A stretch of DNA of 35,740 nt from an uncultured archaeon (GCA_902386025.1 CABMHR010000001.1:1-35740), one strand, 5' to 3'. Positions 7,163-17,025 are shown, counted from the first letter of the stretch. The notes: generated by a model from the letters alone, not told the origin. Numbers and translations: made by a program.

Positions 7163-10100
7163 TTAAGGGGATGATGAAGGAGAATATCTATATACTCTAT
7201 AAATCTCCCATCCTTTAGAAAAAGCATAATTTGATAATTTTGGGGTATTCAAATCTGTCTCAAAAATACCTAAGAACCAATAAGGAGCCCCTTGGTCACT
7301 ATAAATTTTAATCCCTCCTACAACATAACTATCAAAAATTCCAGTATGCTGTCCGATAGAATTGCCATTTGAATCTGTGGGGCATTGAGAATCAGTTCCA
7401 GGAATTTTGTCCTTACAACTTAAAATGATTATATCTCCTTGTTGAAGATTGTTCGTCCAAGGAGAAGAAATCTCTTTAAAATCAGTATCTTTGGATAAAA
7501 AAGGTATTAATCCTTTATTCACACTAAAGTCATTACTTGTTTTTGGGAGATAATTTAATGTTCCTTCAAGTTTTATTCCAGCATTAGACATTGCATGGCT
7601 TACAAATAAAACACAAACATTATCGTATCTACATAAATAATAATAATTTCTCGTTAAGTCTGAACAGAATCTTGCATCTTTAATTTCATCCACTCCTGTT
7701 GCAACAATATTTTCAGCTGCAAGCCATATGCTCTTTCCAGTAACTTGAGAAGAAGATGAAGATGGAGTTGATGTTCCTCCAGTACTGCTTGATGCTGAAG
7801 TTGTTCCTTTTGTTCTAGCTGATTGACAAGATTCCATAGTGTCAAAATCAGAAGATGTCGTTTCTGAAAGAAAAAGAGATATTGTTTCGCATCCGCTGTT
7901 TGTTAATCTAAAATAATTGCGTTTTACATTAAGCAGTTCATTGTATGCACTTCCCCTTAAGAATAAAAGTTGAACTTTTTGATTGCTTAAATATACTTTT
8001 TCAATTACCTCATTGATTAAACTTACTTTCTTGGAAAGTTCTTTTTCATTTTTTATGTTTGTAATATTTGAATTAAACTGCTCTGTTGTTAAGTATCCAT
8101 TTTCGTTTGTCAGGATATTGCTGTAGCTTGTTGTTAAAGAGCTTAAAGTTGAATTTTCTATTGCTGTTGATTTTATAACTTCCTTGATGCTTTCTGTATC
8201 AATCCAGCATTTGATGTTTGTGCTATCGCAATATCCAACTTCCTTCCATCTTGCTTTTTCTGTTCCTGAATATGCATCTGTTCCTTTTCCGGGGTCTGCT
8301 GTTGCGCAGATTCTTATTATTCCTTCATTGTAAATTGCAGGATTAATTATTGATTCTGCTGCTGACTGAACATTTAAGTTTAATGCGCTGTAAATGCTTG
8401 CAGTTCCAGAGATGCAGTCTGAAGTTTTTGTTATTTGCGCCTCGTTTGCTTGGCTTGCAACATATGCATCTGCAACATAATTTGACAGGAAGGAAGTTGA
8501 AACTGAATTGAACCCGCATTCTTCCTGCCCGTTGACATTTATGCATAACTGCTTGTATCCTGATGTTGCAATAATATCTTTTGTCTGGTCTTCAGAACCG
8601 CCGACGCTGATATAGCCAGAATCAATTGTTACTGTCTGTGCTGTATCCTTGTAATATGAACTTTCAGGAACTCCCTTTAGATAAATCTGATAATAAACTC
8701 CAGAATCTTTTCCAGCATAAATATGGTAATAAACTTTATACTGCGAAGTAGAAGGATTTGTTGCAGTTGTCAGAGTAATCTCTTCAAATCTTCCTGTAAA
8801 CTGAGGAGGCGAATCAGATGCTAAAAGATTGTTTATGAAATCTCCTCCTGATGGAACAACAGCAGAAGCATAAACTTTGCAGACTTCATTTTGAACAGTT
8901 TCTGTTGAACGTGCAGTAAATGCTGTCTTTGATTCTGCCCCGTAAGAACTGATGAAATAATTTATTGCTTTTTCAGCATTGCTCCAAGCAGATGCGATGC
9001 TTAAGTATTCTCCTCCTCCCTTGACATTCTGCCCCGAAATTGTTTGCACAAATGTTGGGATAATCATATTTGCAAGAGGAAGAGCTTGATTCCAAATAAA
9101 ATTGCAGATATAAACACTGTTAAGCTCGTCGCATATTCCAACGGTTTTTCCTGTTGTCAAACTTTCATTCAAACATTTTTTGTAATCAGATAAAGTTGAC
9201 AAGAATCCATCAACTCCTGCCTGCACACCAGTCAAGCAGACAGGCAAAATCATATCTCCGCCATTAAGAATTGAATTTGGAAGGCATAATGCAATGCTTC
9301 CTATAGCTCCTGTTTGAACAACATCCTTGACAGGATATGTTCCCCCTAAATCACACCTGCTTGAAGGGCATATGACAGGGTCGCATAGATTAAACACAAT
9401 TGCACATTCTGTCGGAGACATAAAATCCTGGCATTGAATATCAGGAACATCAGTGGCAGGAGTTCCTACATCAATCATGTCATTTAAAATTTTAACTTTT
9501 CCGCTTGCTCCAGAAGTGCAGGCGCTTGAAGCCTGTTCAATTGCCTGATTAGCTTTGTTGATTAGATTAGCAGCATCAGTTTCGCTTAGCCCGTTAAATG
9601 ATTTGTATGACTGCCCTGTTCCTGTATTTATCATCTCGCATATATCATCCCCCCCTTTATTTTCTTCAAGCCCGTTTTTCCCAACATTGCAAACCCAGAA
9701 ACTGCTTACTTTTCCATTTGCCTGATAAGAAGATAGACTGCTTCCTGCAGAAATAGTTTGGGTTATTAATGCATACCATCCGTTTGTTTTGTCAAAAGGA
9801 ACAACTGCAGGCATTCCCTTGTAAGGTTCTGTTTCATAACAGCTTAATTTTGCATTTTTGTATTGATTAGTGTAAGTTGTTGAATCATATTTCTGAAAGT
9901 AAATATTGTTAAATTGATTTAATATGTTTGAATCTGATACAGGATATCCAGAAGAGTCATATATAAAATAAAGCTTGTTCCCATCAGTGTTTGTAAATTT
10001 AATTGAGAAAATAGAATTTCCAGAATCAGCTAAAGCAACAATATAAGTTAATCCGCTTGGCAATAGCTGAACTAAAGCCACAGGAGTGTCTTCTGAAATG

Positions 10101-13018
10101 GCTGATATTTTTGCAGTCAAATCTGAATTTTTTAATCCGTAATAAGGGATTGCCTTTGTATTTGCATTAAGAGTAAGTGAAGTCATTTTTGACGCATCAA
10201 CGCCAGTTGCTTTTGAAGATTTTTGAAGGTTTAGATAATTTCCTGCATTTGTCTTTACATTTAACAAATCAGAATATAATCTCTGCTTTGCAATATTTTT
10301 CATTTCTTCTGTTGCAGTTGAATCTTTTAAAGCATTTGAATAAAGTTCAATTTCTTTCAGCTGTTCTATTGTATAAACCTGATTATTATAACTTGAAGAA
10401 GAAAGAATATCTGTCATTTCAGATTTTGTTATTGTTTTCCCGTCAGAGCTTGTAACAGTATCGGGAATATCTGATAAAACTTGAGGAGAATATTTTTCAA
10501 CAAATTTTTTATTATTGACAACTTTTTCTCCAAGCACGCTTGTTGTGCTTACTCCATTCTCATTTTCTATTTCTTTAATATTGGAATTTTGCTGTTTCAT
10601 AAGATTAGACAAATAATCTACATCTGCATCAATCTTGTCTGCTTTGTCTAGAAAACAGGCATCCAAAGAGATGTAATGCTTCAGGCTGACTTCATTTGCA
10701 CAGAATTCATCCCATCCGCCTGCTCCCTGCATAACCTGCTGTCTTGCACTTCCTATTCCTCCAATTCCCAATAAGAAATTCGTTGCTACTAATGCTGCAC
10801 CAGTTGCAAGGCATCCTGCTTTAAGAACAGTATTTGTGGAATTGAGGAAGCTGGAAACAGATTTCCATCCGTTTATAGAAGCATCCAAGTCTTTTATTGT
10901 CTGACTTATCTGCGAGGGGGAAAGATTAATCGCTCTTTTTTCAATTCCTATTTTAAAGCTGAAATTTGCCTGTGTTCCTGTGCTGTCAATATTAGACTGA
11001 ACAGAAACTTTTGCATTTTTCTTCAGGTTTATTTTCTGAAGAGTGAAAGAATGAGCTTTGTCAAAATTGTTTGGAACACCCAGCATTAGCTTAGCAGTGT
11101 TAGTGCTTGCTGTTTTGTCAGTTGTAACGCTTATCTGAACTGTTGCAGAGTTGTCATCAAGAGATATAAGCTGGACATAATCATTTGTTGATGAATCAAG
11201 ATAAGCAATTCTGTTCTTTTTCAAATTTAAATCTCTGACTCCGCTTGAACTGCTTGCAGTTATTACAGCCCCGTATTCTTCAAAACTTGGTTCATAAATT
11301 CCCTCAAAGGATATTTTCTTTATCTGCTTGTTTATTGTAACATAAATTCCGCTTGCATCCTGATTTGAAACCTGAAGTTCACTGCAATAGGAGTTTGTGT
11401 TTTTTGCTGAAGAAGGATAATCTGAAATAAATTGTTTGCATAAATCAGAAAGAGTTTTTTTCTGGTTTGCATCGTGTGCAAGTGTTATTTCATTGTATAA
11501 AGCTTCTTCCCCGTAAGTTGTTGAAGCTGCTGAACTGAAAGATTCAGAAGCAAATTGGGAGATTATAGTTTCATAATCGCTTTTTGCATTATTATATTCT
11601 GTAAGTGAATCTCCTGTTAATTCTCTGTCTGATGCCCCTGCGAGTCCTTTTATGATAATTGATTTTCCAAAGACAGACTGTGCTGCATCTGATTTTTCAA
11701 ATCCTTGAAGATTATTTCCGGTTAAAACATAACCTCCAGCTTGAGTAAAAAAACTTCCGGCAGAATTTAATGCATCATTAACCTTGCTGAATATATCTCC
11801 AGAATTTGCATTTGAATTCACAGAATCCCCAACAAGGGAACTTATAGAAGCAAGTTCAGAATCACTAAGTTTTTTCTTATCCTGCTGGGCTGGTTGAGAG
11901 AAGAAATAAACAATCAAATCATTTGAATTTCCAGAATTCTTTTTTGTTCCTGCATATCCAAGATAAATAGAATTTCCTTCGAGAGAAAATAATCTGTCTC
12001 CAAGAGAATATTCTTGTTCTGTTCCTTCAATGTTTAAAACAATCTTTGGACTTATTCCTAAAGAAGCTGTATTTGTTCCATAGTCATCTGAACATTTTAT
12101 AGTAACTCCCGAAACAATTCCGTTATTTTTCCAGTCTAAAATCTGGCATTTGTTATCAAGGAATTTTTCCCCTTTTGCCAATTCAACAACATCTGCATTT
12201 ATGGTTAATCTTGCTTTTGTGTCTGGATTTTCAAGACTTTCTAATTTTAATTTTAATCCTGCCTTGCATTCAAATCCAGGAAGATAAATGCTTTTTGAAG
12301 TCTCTCCTGTTTTCAGGCTGGCACTTGAAACTTTTCCGCTGTCAGTGTAAACAGAAATATCTGCCCCGTCTTTGTTTATATTGTCTGCTTTTAAGTATCC
12401 TTTTCCATTCCAGAAACCATAGCTGTTTTTTGCATCCTGCCAGTCAGAGTCAGATGCAAATTCAGGAAGAGTAAGCTGTGCATTCCCGATTCCAAAAGCA
12501 TTGTTTGCGTTGTAGCTAACTTTTGCTGATAAATTTCCAGAGACAAAATCAGGCATTGAAGATTCATTAGCTTGTTTTTTTAAAGTTATAACAACATATC
12601 CAATATTGTTCAAGATAGGTGAATTTAAATCCCCCTGAATTCCAAGTGCTGCTTTGGCAGGATAAAAGCTTATTCCTGAAACCTGCGGAGAATATTTTCC
12701 TGAAAAAGAAATGCTGTCTATTGAATTGACATTTATCAAAGGATTAATTTGTGTTACTCCAAGCTGGCAGTAAACAGGAACATCATTCTCTTCTAATAAA
12801 TCGCTTCTCACAGGAGCAGGAGTGCATCCAAAAGGTGAAATCTGAATTAAAAAATCCTGCCCTGACTGGCATACAGAATTTGAAGCAGTTCCTCCGAATA
12901 TGCTGGAAATGCTGAATTGTGTTGTCTGGGCATTGGAAGATAAATATCCTGAAAAGAAATTCGAAGACAAAACAATAACAAAAGCCAAAAAAATTCCTAT
13001 TAAAATTCGCTTGTTCAT
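7163..13018 (-). CDS. Very large (1951 aa) secreted surface protein with possible C-terminal NlpC/P60- or CHAP-like Cys/His domain
   Basis: Signal peptide MNKRILIGIFLAFVIVLSSNFFSGYLSSNAQ; C-term NVCVLFVSHAMSNAG...LQQGDIIILSC...GQHTGIF resembles a Cys-His amidase/peptidase core. Confidence 0.7.
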   Translation of the reverse strand: MNKRILIGIFLAFVIVLSSNFFSGYLSSNAQTTQFSISSIFGGTASNSVCQSGQDFLIQISPFGCTPAPVRSDLLEENDVPVYCQLGVTQINPLINVNSIDSISFSGKYSPQVSGISFYPAKAALGIQGDLNSPILNNIGYVVITLKKQANESSMPDFVSGNLSAKVSYNANNAFGIGNAQLTLPEFASDSDWQDAKNSYGFWNGKGYLKADNINKDGADISVYTDSGKVSSASLKTGETSKSIYLPGFECKAGLKLKLESLENPDTKARLTINADVVELAKGEKFLDNKCQILDWKNNGIVSGVTIKCSDDYGTNTASLGISPKIVLNIEGTEQEYSLGDRLFSLEGNSIYLGYAGTKKNSGNSNDLIVYFFSQPAQQDKKKLSDSELASISSLVGDSVNSNANSGDIFSKVNDALNSAGSFFTQAGGYVLTGNNLQGFEKSDAAQSVFGKSIIIKGLAGASDRELTGDSLTEYNNAKSDYETIISQFASESFSSAASTTYGEEALYNEITLAHDANQKKTLSDLCKQFISDYPSSAKNTNSYCSELQVSNQDASGIYVTINKQIKKISFEGIYEPSFEEYGAVITASSSSGVRDLNLKKNRIAYLDSSTNDYVQLISLDDNSATVQISVTTDKTASTNTAKLMLGVPNNFDKAHSFTLQKINLKKNAKVSVQSNIDSTGTQANFSFKIGIEKRAINLSPSQISQTIKDLDASINGWKSVSSFLNSTNTVLKAGCLATGAALVATNFLLGIGGIGSARQQVMQGAGGWDEFCANEVSLKHYISLDACFLDKADKIDADVDYLSNLMKQQNSNIKEIENENGVSTTSVLGEKVVNNKKFVEKYSPQVLSDIPDTVTSSDGKTITKSEMTDILSSSSYNNQVYTIEQLKEIELYSNALKDSTATEEMKNIAKQRLYSDLLNVKTNAGNYLNLQKSSKATGVDASKMTSLTLNANTKAIPYYGLKNSDLTAKISAISEDTPVALVQLLPSGLTYIVALADSGNSIFSIKFTNTDGNKLYFIYDSSGYPVSDSNILNQFNNIYFQKYDSTTYTNQYKNAKLSCYETEPYKGMPAVVPFDKTNGWYALITQTISAGSSLSSYQANGKVSSFWVCNVGKNGLEENKGGDDICEMINTGTGQSYKSFNGLSETDAANLINKANQAIEQASSACTSGASGKVKILNDMIDVGTPATDVPDIQCQDFMSPTECAIVFNLCDPVICPSSRCDLGGTYPVKDVVQTGAIGSIALCLPNSILNGGDMILPVCLTGVQAGVDGFLSTLSDYKKCLNESLTTGKTVGICDELNSVYICNFIWNQALPLANMIIPTFVQTISGQNVKGGGEYLSIASAWSNAEKAINYFISSYGAESKTAFTARSTETVQNEVCKVYASAVVPSGGDFINNLLASDSPPQFTGRFEEITLTTATNPSTSQYKVYYHIYAGKDSGVYYQIYLKGVPESSYYKDTAQTVTIDSGYISVGGSEDQTKDIIATSGYKQLCINVNGQEECGFNSVSTSFLSNYVADAYVASQANEAQITKTSDCISGTASIYSALNLNVQSAAESIINPAIYNEGIIRICATADPGKGTDAYSGTEKARWKEVGYCDSTNIKCWIDTESIKEVIKSTAIENSTLSSLTTSYSNILTNENGYLTTEQFNSNITNIKNEKELSKKVSLINEVIEKVYLSNQKVQLLFLRGSAYNELLNVKRNYFRLTNSGCETISLFLSETTSSDFDTMESCQSARTKGTTSASSSTGGTSTPSSSSSQVTGKSIWLAAENIVATGVDEIKDARFCSDLTRNYYYLCRYDNVCVLFVSHAMSNAGIKLEGTLNYLPKTSNDFSVNKGLIPFLSKDTDFKEISSPWTNNLQQGDIIILSCKDKIPGTDSQCPTDSNGNSIGQHTGIFDSYVVGGIKIYSDQGAPYWFLGIFETDLNTPKLSNYAFSKGWEIYRVYRYSPSSSP

Positions 13019-14883
13019 ATTAAATTTACCTCTAATTCTTTTGAATCAAATGAAAGATAATTATTCTGAAGTTCCTCAATTGTAGCAGGAATTCCAAGTT
13101 CTGGCGCATTTATCTGAAGAGTATTTGCATTTCTTAAATCCTCTTCACTGAAATAATAACTTTTCTTTCCTCCTCCTGCAAGAGCATTTGTGATTAATTG
13201 TGATGGAATTTTTATATCAACGCATTTTTTCTCTGTCAACCCAAATGTTCCTGCTATCCCTGAAGCAGGAATAGTTGTGCATTCCTTTTGAGTTGTTGCT
13301 GGAAAGGTTATAGAAGAGCTTTTGTAAATGTAAACAGAGACATTGTAATCCCCTTCTCCCAACTGGACAGATTTGTGTTCAGGATAAGAAATTACTTTTG
13401 AATCATCAGCAGAAGCAAAATAAATCATTGCAGGGCTGTTATAATTCTGCCCGTTAAGTTTAAGATTAATGCTGATATTGTAAAGTTTTTCCATTAGGAT
13501 GTCTGCATTTCCTGCTTGAACAGTTGAATACAAATATTTTTTCTCCTTGTAGCCGTTTGCTTTTGCAATGACATATCCGTTGGAACATTGCGGGAAATTA
13601 GCAGTTAGTGTTCCTGAAGAAGCATTCCCAATTTCGCAGGTTTGTCCGAAGCATTCATAAGAAATAACAGAATTGACAGGATTTGAATTAGAATCGCGGG
13701 TATTTATAGTTTCAAGAGTGTTCTTGTAAGGGCACAAGTCAGAAGCAACACTGCTGGCGCTTGAGTTCAATGCTGTCCTCTGTTTATTTCCTTGTATTAC
13801 AACAGCAACAGGGAACTGGAAGATTTCATCTCCGTTATAAACTTGAATCATTACTGGATATTTTATATTGTAAACAAAATGATAAGGAACATAGCAGAAG
13901 CCTAATATTCCCAAACCCGGCTGGTTCCCCACAGGACTTGCAGTGAGTATATTATCATCAGAAGGCAGGACTTCAAAGCTGCTGCTCCAATTCTTAGAGT
14001 TGATGAATCTGACATTTTGATTTATATTTGCATTTACAAAAAAGTATTTTTCATATGCTGTCTTTGGGGTTTGCGAGGTTAATGCAAGGGTATTTGCCTC
14101 TATTGCATCTTTCAGCTTGTTAAAAACATCGTCGGCATTCCAAGTTTTTGGAGAGCAGGTTATTTCCACCCCGTCGACAGGAGCATAAAGCCTTAAGTCA
14201 TCAACCCCATAATTCTCAAGGAACAATTCTTTGCTTTCTTTTTCATATATTATTTTTGCAGAAGCATAAAGTGCTCCAAGATTTGATTTTATTGTTGCCT
14301 TGTGATTCTGTATCAGAGAGGTGTCATTTCCATAGCTTATCTTTAAGTTCATATTCAAATTGACAGCTACATTGTCATTGTTGATTGTAACACCTGCTGT
14401 TGGCTCTGACTGGATTATTTCAAAGCCCTGCTGGTAATAATTTTCATAACTGCATTCTCTTATCTTGTCGTCTATAAATTCAGCCAGGCTTTTTTCCATA
14501 TCCTGCTTTGTTGGAATTTGTTCTGTTGGAATATTATTTCCAGAAACATAATACCAGTAAGGAACAGGATTTCCTAAAAAATTCAGCTGTGATGAAAAGG
14601 GCATATAAGAATTTCCTGGCTTGAATTCAGGCAGAGTGATATAACCTGCTTGGCTTTCCAAGACGCTTATTCCCACGCTTGTTTTGTCAGACAGGCAGGA
14701 TAAAAAAGAATTGTAAACCGGCTGGATGCTTGCAGGAATTGCTCCTCCTGTTAAATTTCCCCTGACAATAAAAAAAATTGTAATTCCAGAGACAATTATT
14801 ATTGCAATTATAATAAAAATTGTTACTTGTCCAGCCTTATTTTTACTGCAGAAAATACCCGATTCATCACCCCGATTAAGCAT
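13015..14883 (-). CDS. Secreted protein with pilin/flagellin-like N-terminal segment (622 aa), cotranscribed with the giant protein
   Basis: N-term KNKAGQVTIFIIIAIIIVSGITIFFIVRG; ATGA 4-nt overlap with the downstream CDS at 13015-13018. Confidence 0.75.
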   Translation of the reverse strand: MLNRGDESGIFCSKNKAGQVTIFIIIAIIIVSGITIFFIVRGNLTGGAIPASIQPVYNSFLSCLSDKTSVGISVLESQAGYITLPEFKPGNSYMPFSSQLNFLGNPVPYWYYVSGNNIPTEQIPTKQDMEKSLAEFIDDKIRECSYENYYQQGFEIIQSEPTAGVTINNDNVAVNLNMNLKISYGNDTSLIQNHKATIKSNLGALYASAKIIYEKESKELFLENYGVDDLRLYAPVDGVEITCSPKTWNADDVFNKLKDAIEANTLALTSQTPKTAYEKYFFVNANINQNVRFINSKNWSSSFEVLPSDDNILTASPVGNQPGLGILGFCYVPYHFVYNIKYPVMIQVYNGDEIFQFPVAVVIQGNKQRTALNSSASSVASDLCPYKNTLETINTRDSNSNPVNSVISYECFGQTCEIGNASSGTLTANFPQCSNGYVIAKANGYKEKKYLYSTVQAGNADILMEKLYNISINLKLNGQNYNSPAMIYFASADDSKVISYPEHKSVQLGEGDYNVSVYIYKSSSITFPATTQKECTTIPASGIAGTFGLTEKKCVDIKIPSQLITNALAGGGKKSYYFSEEDLRNANTLQINAPELGIPATIEELQNNYLSFDSKELEVNLI

Positions 14884-14933
14884 AGGGAAATAATGAAAAT
14901 TATATATATAAACCTTATGAGAAATTTAAGAAA

Positions 14934-15119
14934 TTAATAAGAAGTTTTCTTTCTCATAGTCAAAACACCGCCAATGATTATCATAATACCACCGATAATC
15001 ATTATAATATCATTAACTCCGCTTGAAAATTGAAAATCAATCAGATGAAATCCTGAAATTAAAAAATAAAGTCCGACTAAAAAGAATGCGACAGAGAAAA
15101 TTGAACTTAATCTTGCCAT
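14934..15119 (-). CDS. Small two-TM membrane protein
   Basis: 61 aa; two hydrophobic helices (IFSVAFFLVGLYFLISGF; IIMIIGGIMIIIGGVLTM). Confidence 0.5.
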   Translation of the reverse strand: MARLSSIFSVAFFLVGLYFLISGFHLIDFQFSSGVNDIIMIIGGIMIIIGGVLTMRKKTSY

Positions 15120-15172
15120 AAATAAGATTATAAACCAAACTTTTTAAATCTTCCTGTATTTAGAAAATTTGT

Positions 15173-15305
15173 GGCCCTGTAAGCTAATGGCAGACTATGT
15201 CCTTGACGTTGTAAGGAACCAAGGTTCCTTGACACTCAACTTCCTTTAAAGTAGAGATGCAAACATCAAAATGGACAACACCCAAGTTCGATCCTTGGCA
15301 GGGCC
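15173..15305 (+). tRNA. tRNA-Val (GAC) with ~62-nt intron
   Basis: Acceptor GGCCCTG/CAGGGCC, T-arm CCAAG TTCGATC CTTGG, anticodon stem TGTCC/GGACA with loop TTGAC(G)..T interrupted by an intron containing AAGGAACCAAGGTTCCTT; D-stem is weak, so isotype is somewhat uncertain. Confidence 0.75.
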
Positions 15306-15343
15306 ATAAAATAATTTATAAATTGCAAAAAACATAGATTATT

Positions 15344-15592
15344 ATGAAAAGAGGGAGAGGAAAATTCTGTCCAAGATGCGGGACGCAGAATAATGTTGGA
15401 GATGCTTACTGCATTAAATGCGGCTATGGATTCAAGGGAAGAAAGAAAAAATCAAGTTTAAAGTCAATACTTATACTGATAATAATTCTTGCAGCAGGCT
15501 GGATAATCTTGAGAACATTTCTTAAAAAGCCGATAATTCCAACAGAATTGATAGATATAATCAAAAATATGTCTGCCAGCAAGGCAGGGTAA
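15344..15592 (+). CDS. Zinc-ribbon domain protein with C-terminal TM helix
   Basis: 82 aa; CPRCGTQN...YCIKCGYGF followed by hydrophobic ILILIIILAAGWIIL. Confidence 0.65.
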   Translation: MKRGRGKFCPRCGTQNNVGDAYCIKCGYGFKGRKKKSSLKSILILIIILAAGWIILRTFLKKPIIPTELIDIIKNMSASKAG

Positions 15593-15623
15593 TATTTAAA
15601 AAGCTTTTTCTTTTTTCATAATT

Positions 15624-15935
15624 ATGAAGATACCAAAAACAACAAACAGGTATTGTCCGTATTGCAGGAAGAAAACAGAGCAGAAGATTAAGATAGTTTC
15701 AACAGGAGCAAAGAGAGGAACTCTTACAAGAGGTAGCATTAATCGTGCAAAATTACGCGGTTTAGGCAGAGGAAGAGGAAACAAAGGAAAATGGGGAAGC
15801 AAGCCTGCAGTTTCTAAATTCAAAAGAAAATCAAAAACAAACAAGAAGACAAATTTTATGTATACCTGCTCAGTATGCGGAAAATCTAAATACCAGAAAA
15901 AAGGACACAGAACAGGGAAGGTAGTTCAAGAATAA
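15624..15935 (+). CDS. rpl44e: 50S ribosomal protein L44e
   Basis: MKIPKTTNRYCPYCRKKTEQKI...YTCSVCGKSKYQKKGHRTGKVV. Confidence 0.92.
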   Translation: MKIPKTTNRYCPYCRKKTEQKIKIVSTGAKRGTLTRGSINRAKLRGLGRGRGNKGKWGSKPAVSKFKRKSKTNKKTNFMYTCSVCGKSKYQKKGHRTGKVVQE

Positions 15936-15936
15936 A

Positions 15937-16470
15937 ATGGCAAGCGAAAAAAGAAAAAAGAAATTTTTTGATGTTGAAATTCCTATAATTGGAAAGCAGA
16001 CACAGATGCAGGCATATGAAATTTCAGAGCTTGAAGGAAGATATATGAAATACGATTTGACTAGATTCCTTCGCGGAAAAAGCATGATGATTACACTTAA
16101 AGTAAAAGTCGAGGGAGATAAAGCCAGCACAAGCCCAAAAAAAATTATTTTAATGCCTTATTTTTTAAGAAGAATGATAAGAAAGGGGACAAATTATGTT
16201 GAAGATTCTTTCTCTGCAGAATGCAAGGATGCCAAGCTGAAAATAAAGCCGCTTTTGGTTACGAGAAGAAAAATATCAAGAGCAGTAAGAAATGCATTGA
16301 GAGTAAAAGCAAGAGAAGAGTTGATTAATTATGTCAAGGACAAAAGTTCAGATGAATTATTTGACGAGCTTTTAAAAAATCAACTGCAAAAACCATTGAG
16401 TTTGAAGCTGAAGAAGATTTATCCATTAGCTTTGTGCGAAATAAGAGTTTTGGAAAGCAGGGATAAATAA
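15937..16470 (+). CDS. rps3ae: 30S ribosomal protein S3Ae
   Basis: KKKFFDVEIPIIGK...KGTNYVEDSFSAECKDAKLKIKPLLVTRRKISRAVR...; follows rpl44e after 1 nt. Confidence 0.88.
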   Translation: MASEKRKKKFFDVEIPIIGKQTQMQAYEISELEGRYMKYDLTRFLRGKSMMITLKVKVEGDKASTSPKKIILMPYFLRRMIRKGTNYVEDSFSAECKDAKLKIKPLLVTRRKISRAVRNALRVKAREELINYVKDKSSDELFDELLKNQLQKPLSLKLKKIYPLALCEIRVLESRDK

Positions 16471-16514
16471 GCAATAAGAAATCTTTTAAAACCATTATTC
16501 TTTCACTTTATTAT

Positions 16515-16586
16515 GCCTCAGTAGCTCAGCTAGCAGAGCACCAGTCCTGTAAACTGGGGGTCGGGAGTGCAAATCTCTCCTGAGGC
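16515..16586 (+). tRNA. tRNA-Thr (TGT), atypical
   Basis: Acceptor GCCTCAG/CTGAGGC, anticodon stem CCAGT/ACTGG with loop CCTGTAA, T-stem GGGAG/CTCTC with loop TGCAAAT, discriminator T. Confidence 0.88.
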
Positions 16587-16675
16587 TTTAACGTAGTTAA
16601 AGAGTCCTAACAAAAAATTTTATGGAGATTTTTTAGTTGAGGCTTTTGCATAGCAAAAGAATCTTAACCAAAACT
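16581..16675. repeat. Two tandem ~57-nt-spaced hairpin units (possible terminators/3' trailer)
   Basis: TGAGGCTTTAACGTAGTTAAAGAGTCCTAACAAAAA and TGAGGCTTTTGCATAGCAAAAGAATCTTAACCAAAA. Confidence 0.8.
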
Positions 16676-17001
16676 TAAACAAATTTTACAGCAGTCCCAT
16701 AAGCAAGAATTTCTGAAGAATTTGCCATTATTGAAGAAGTTCCAAATCTCATCCCTATTATCCCATCAGCGCCCAATTTCCTTGCTTCATCAACCATTCT
16801 GTTATAAGCTTCATCTCTGGATTTTGAAATTAAATCAGTAAAAGTTTTTATCTCTCCGCCAATAATCATTTTGAAACTCGCCATAATGTCTCTTCCAATA
16901 TGCCTGCTTCTGACAGTATTTCCCCTAACAATCCCCAAAACTTTCAGTTTTTTCCCGCTTATTTCATTTCCTGTTGTAGCAATAATTTCTTTCATAATCA
17001 A
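16675..17001 (-). CDS. YbjQ/UPF0145 family protein
   Basis: EIIATTGNEISGKKLKVLGIVRGNTVRSRHIGRDI...ARKLGADGIIGMRF...ILAYGTAV. Confidence 0.88.
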   Translation of the reverse strand: MIMKEIIATTGNEISGKKLKVLGIVRGNTVRSRHIGRDIMASFKMIIGGEIKTFTDLISKSRDEAYNRMVDEARKLGADGIIGMRFGTSSIMANSSEILAYGTAVKFV

Positions 17002-17025
17002 AATAAGTTTGCCGGATTAATAAAT

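Noticed and set aside
15870-16130. 86-aa minus-strand ORF
   Set aside because: Antisense to rpl44e/rps3ae
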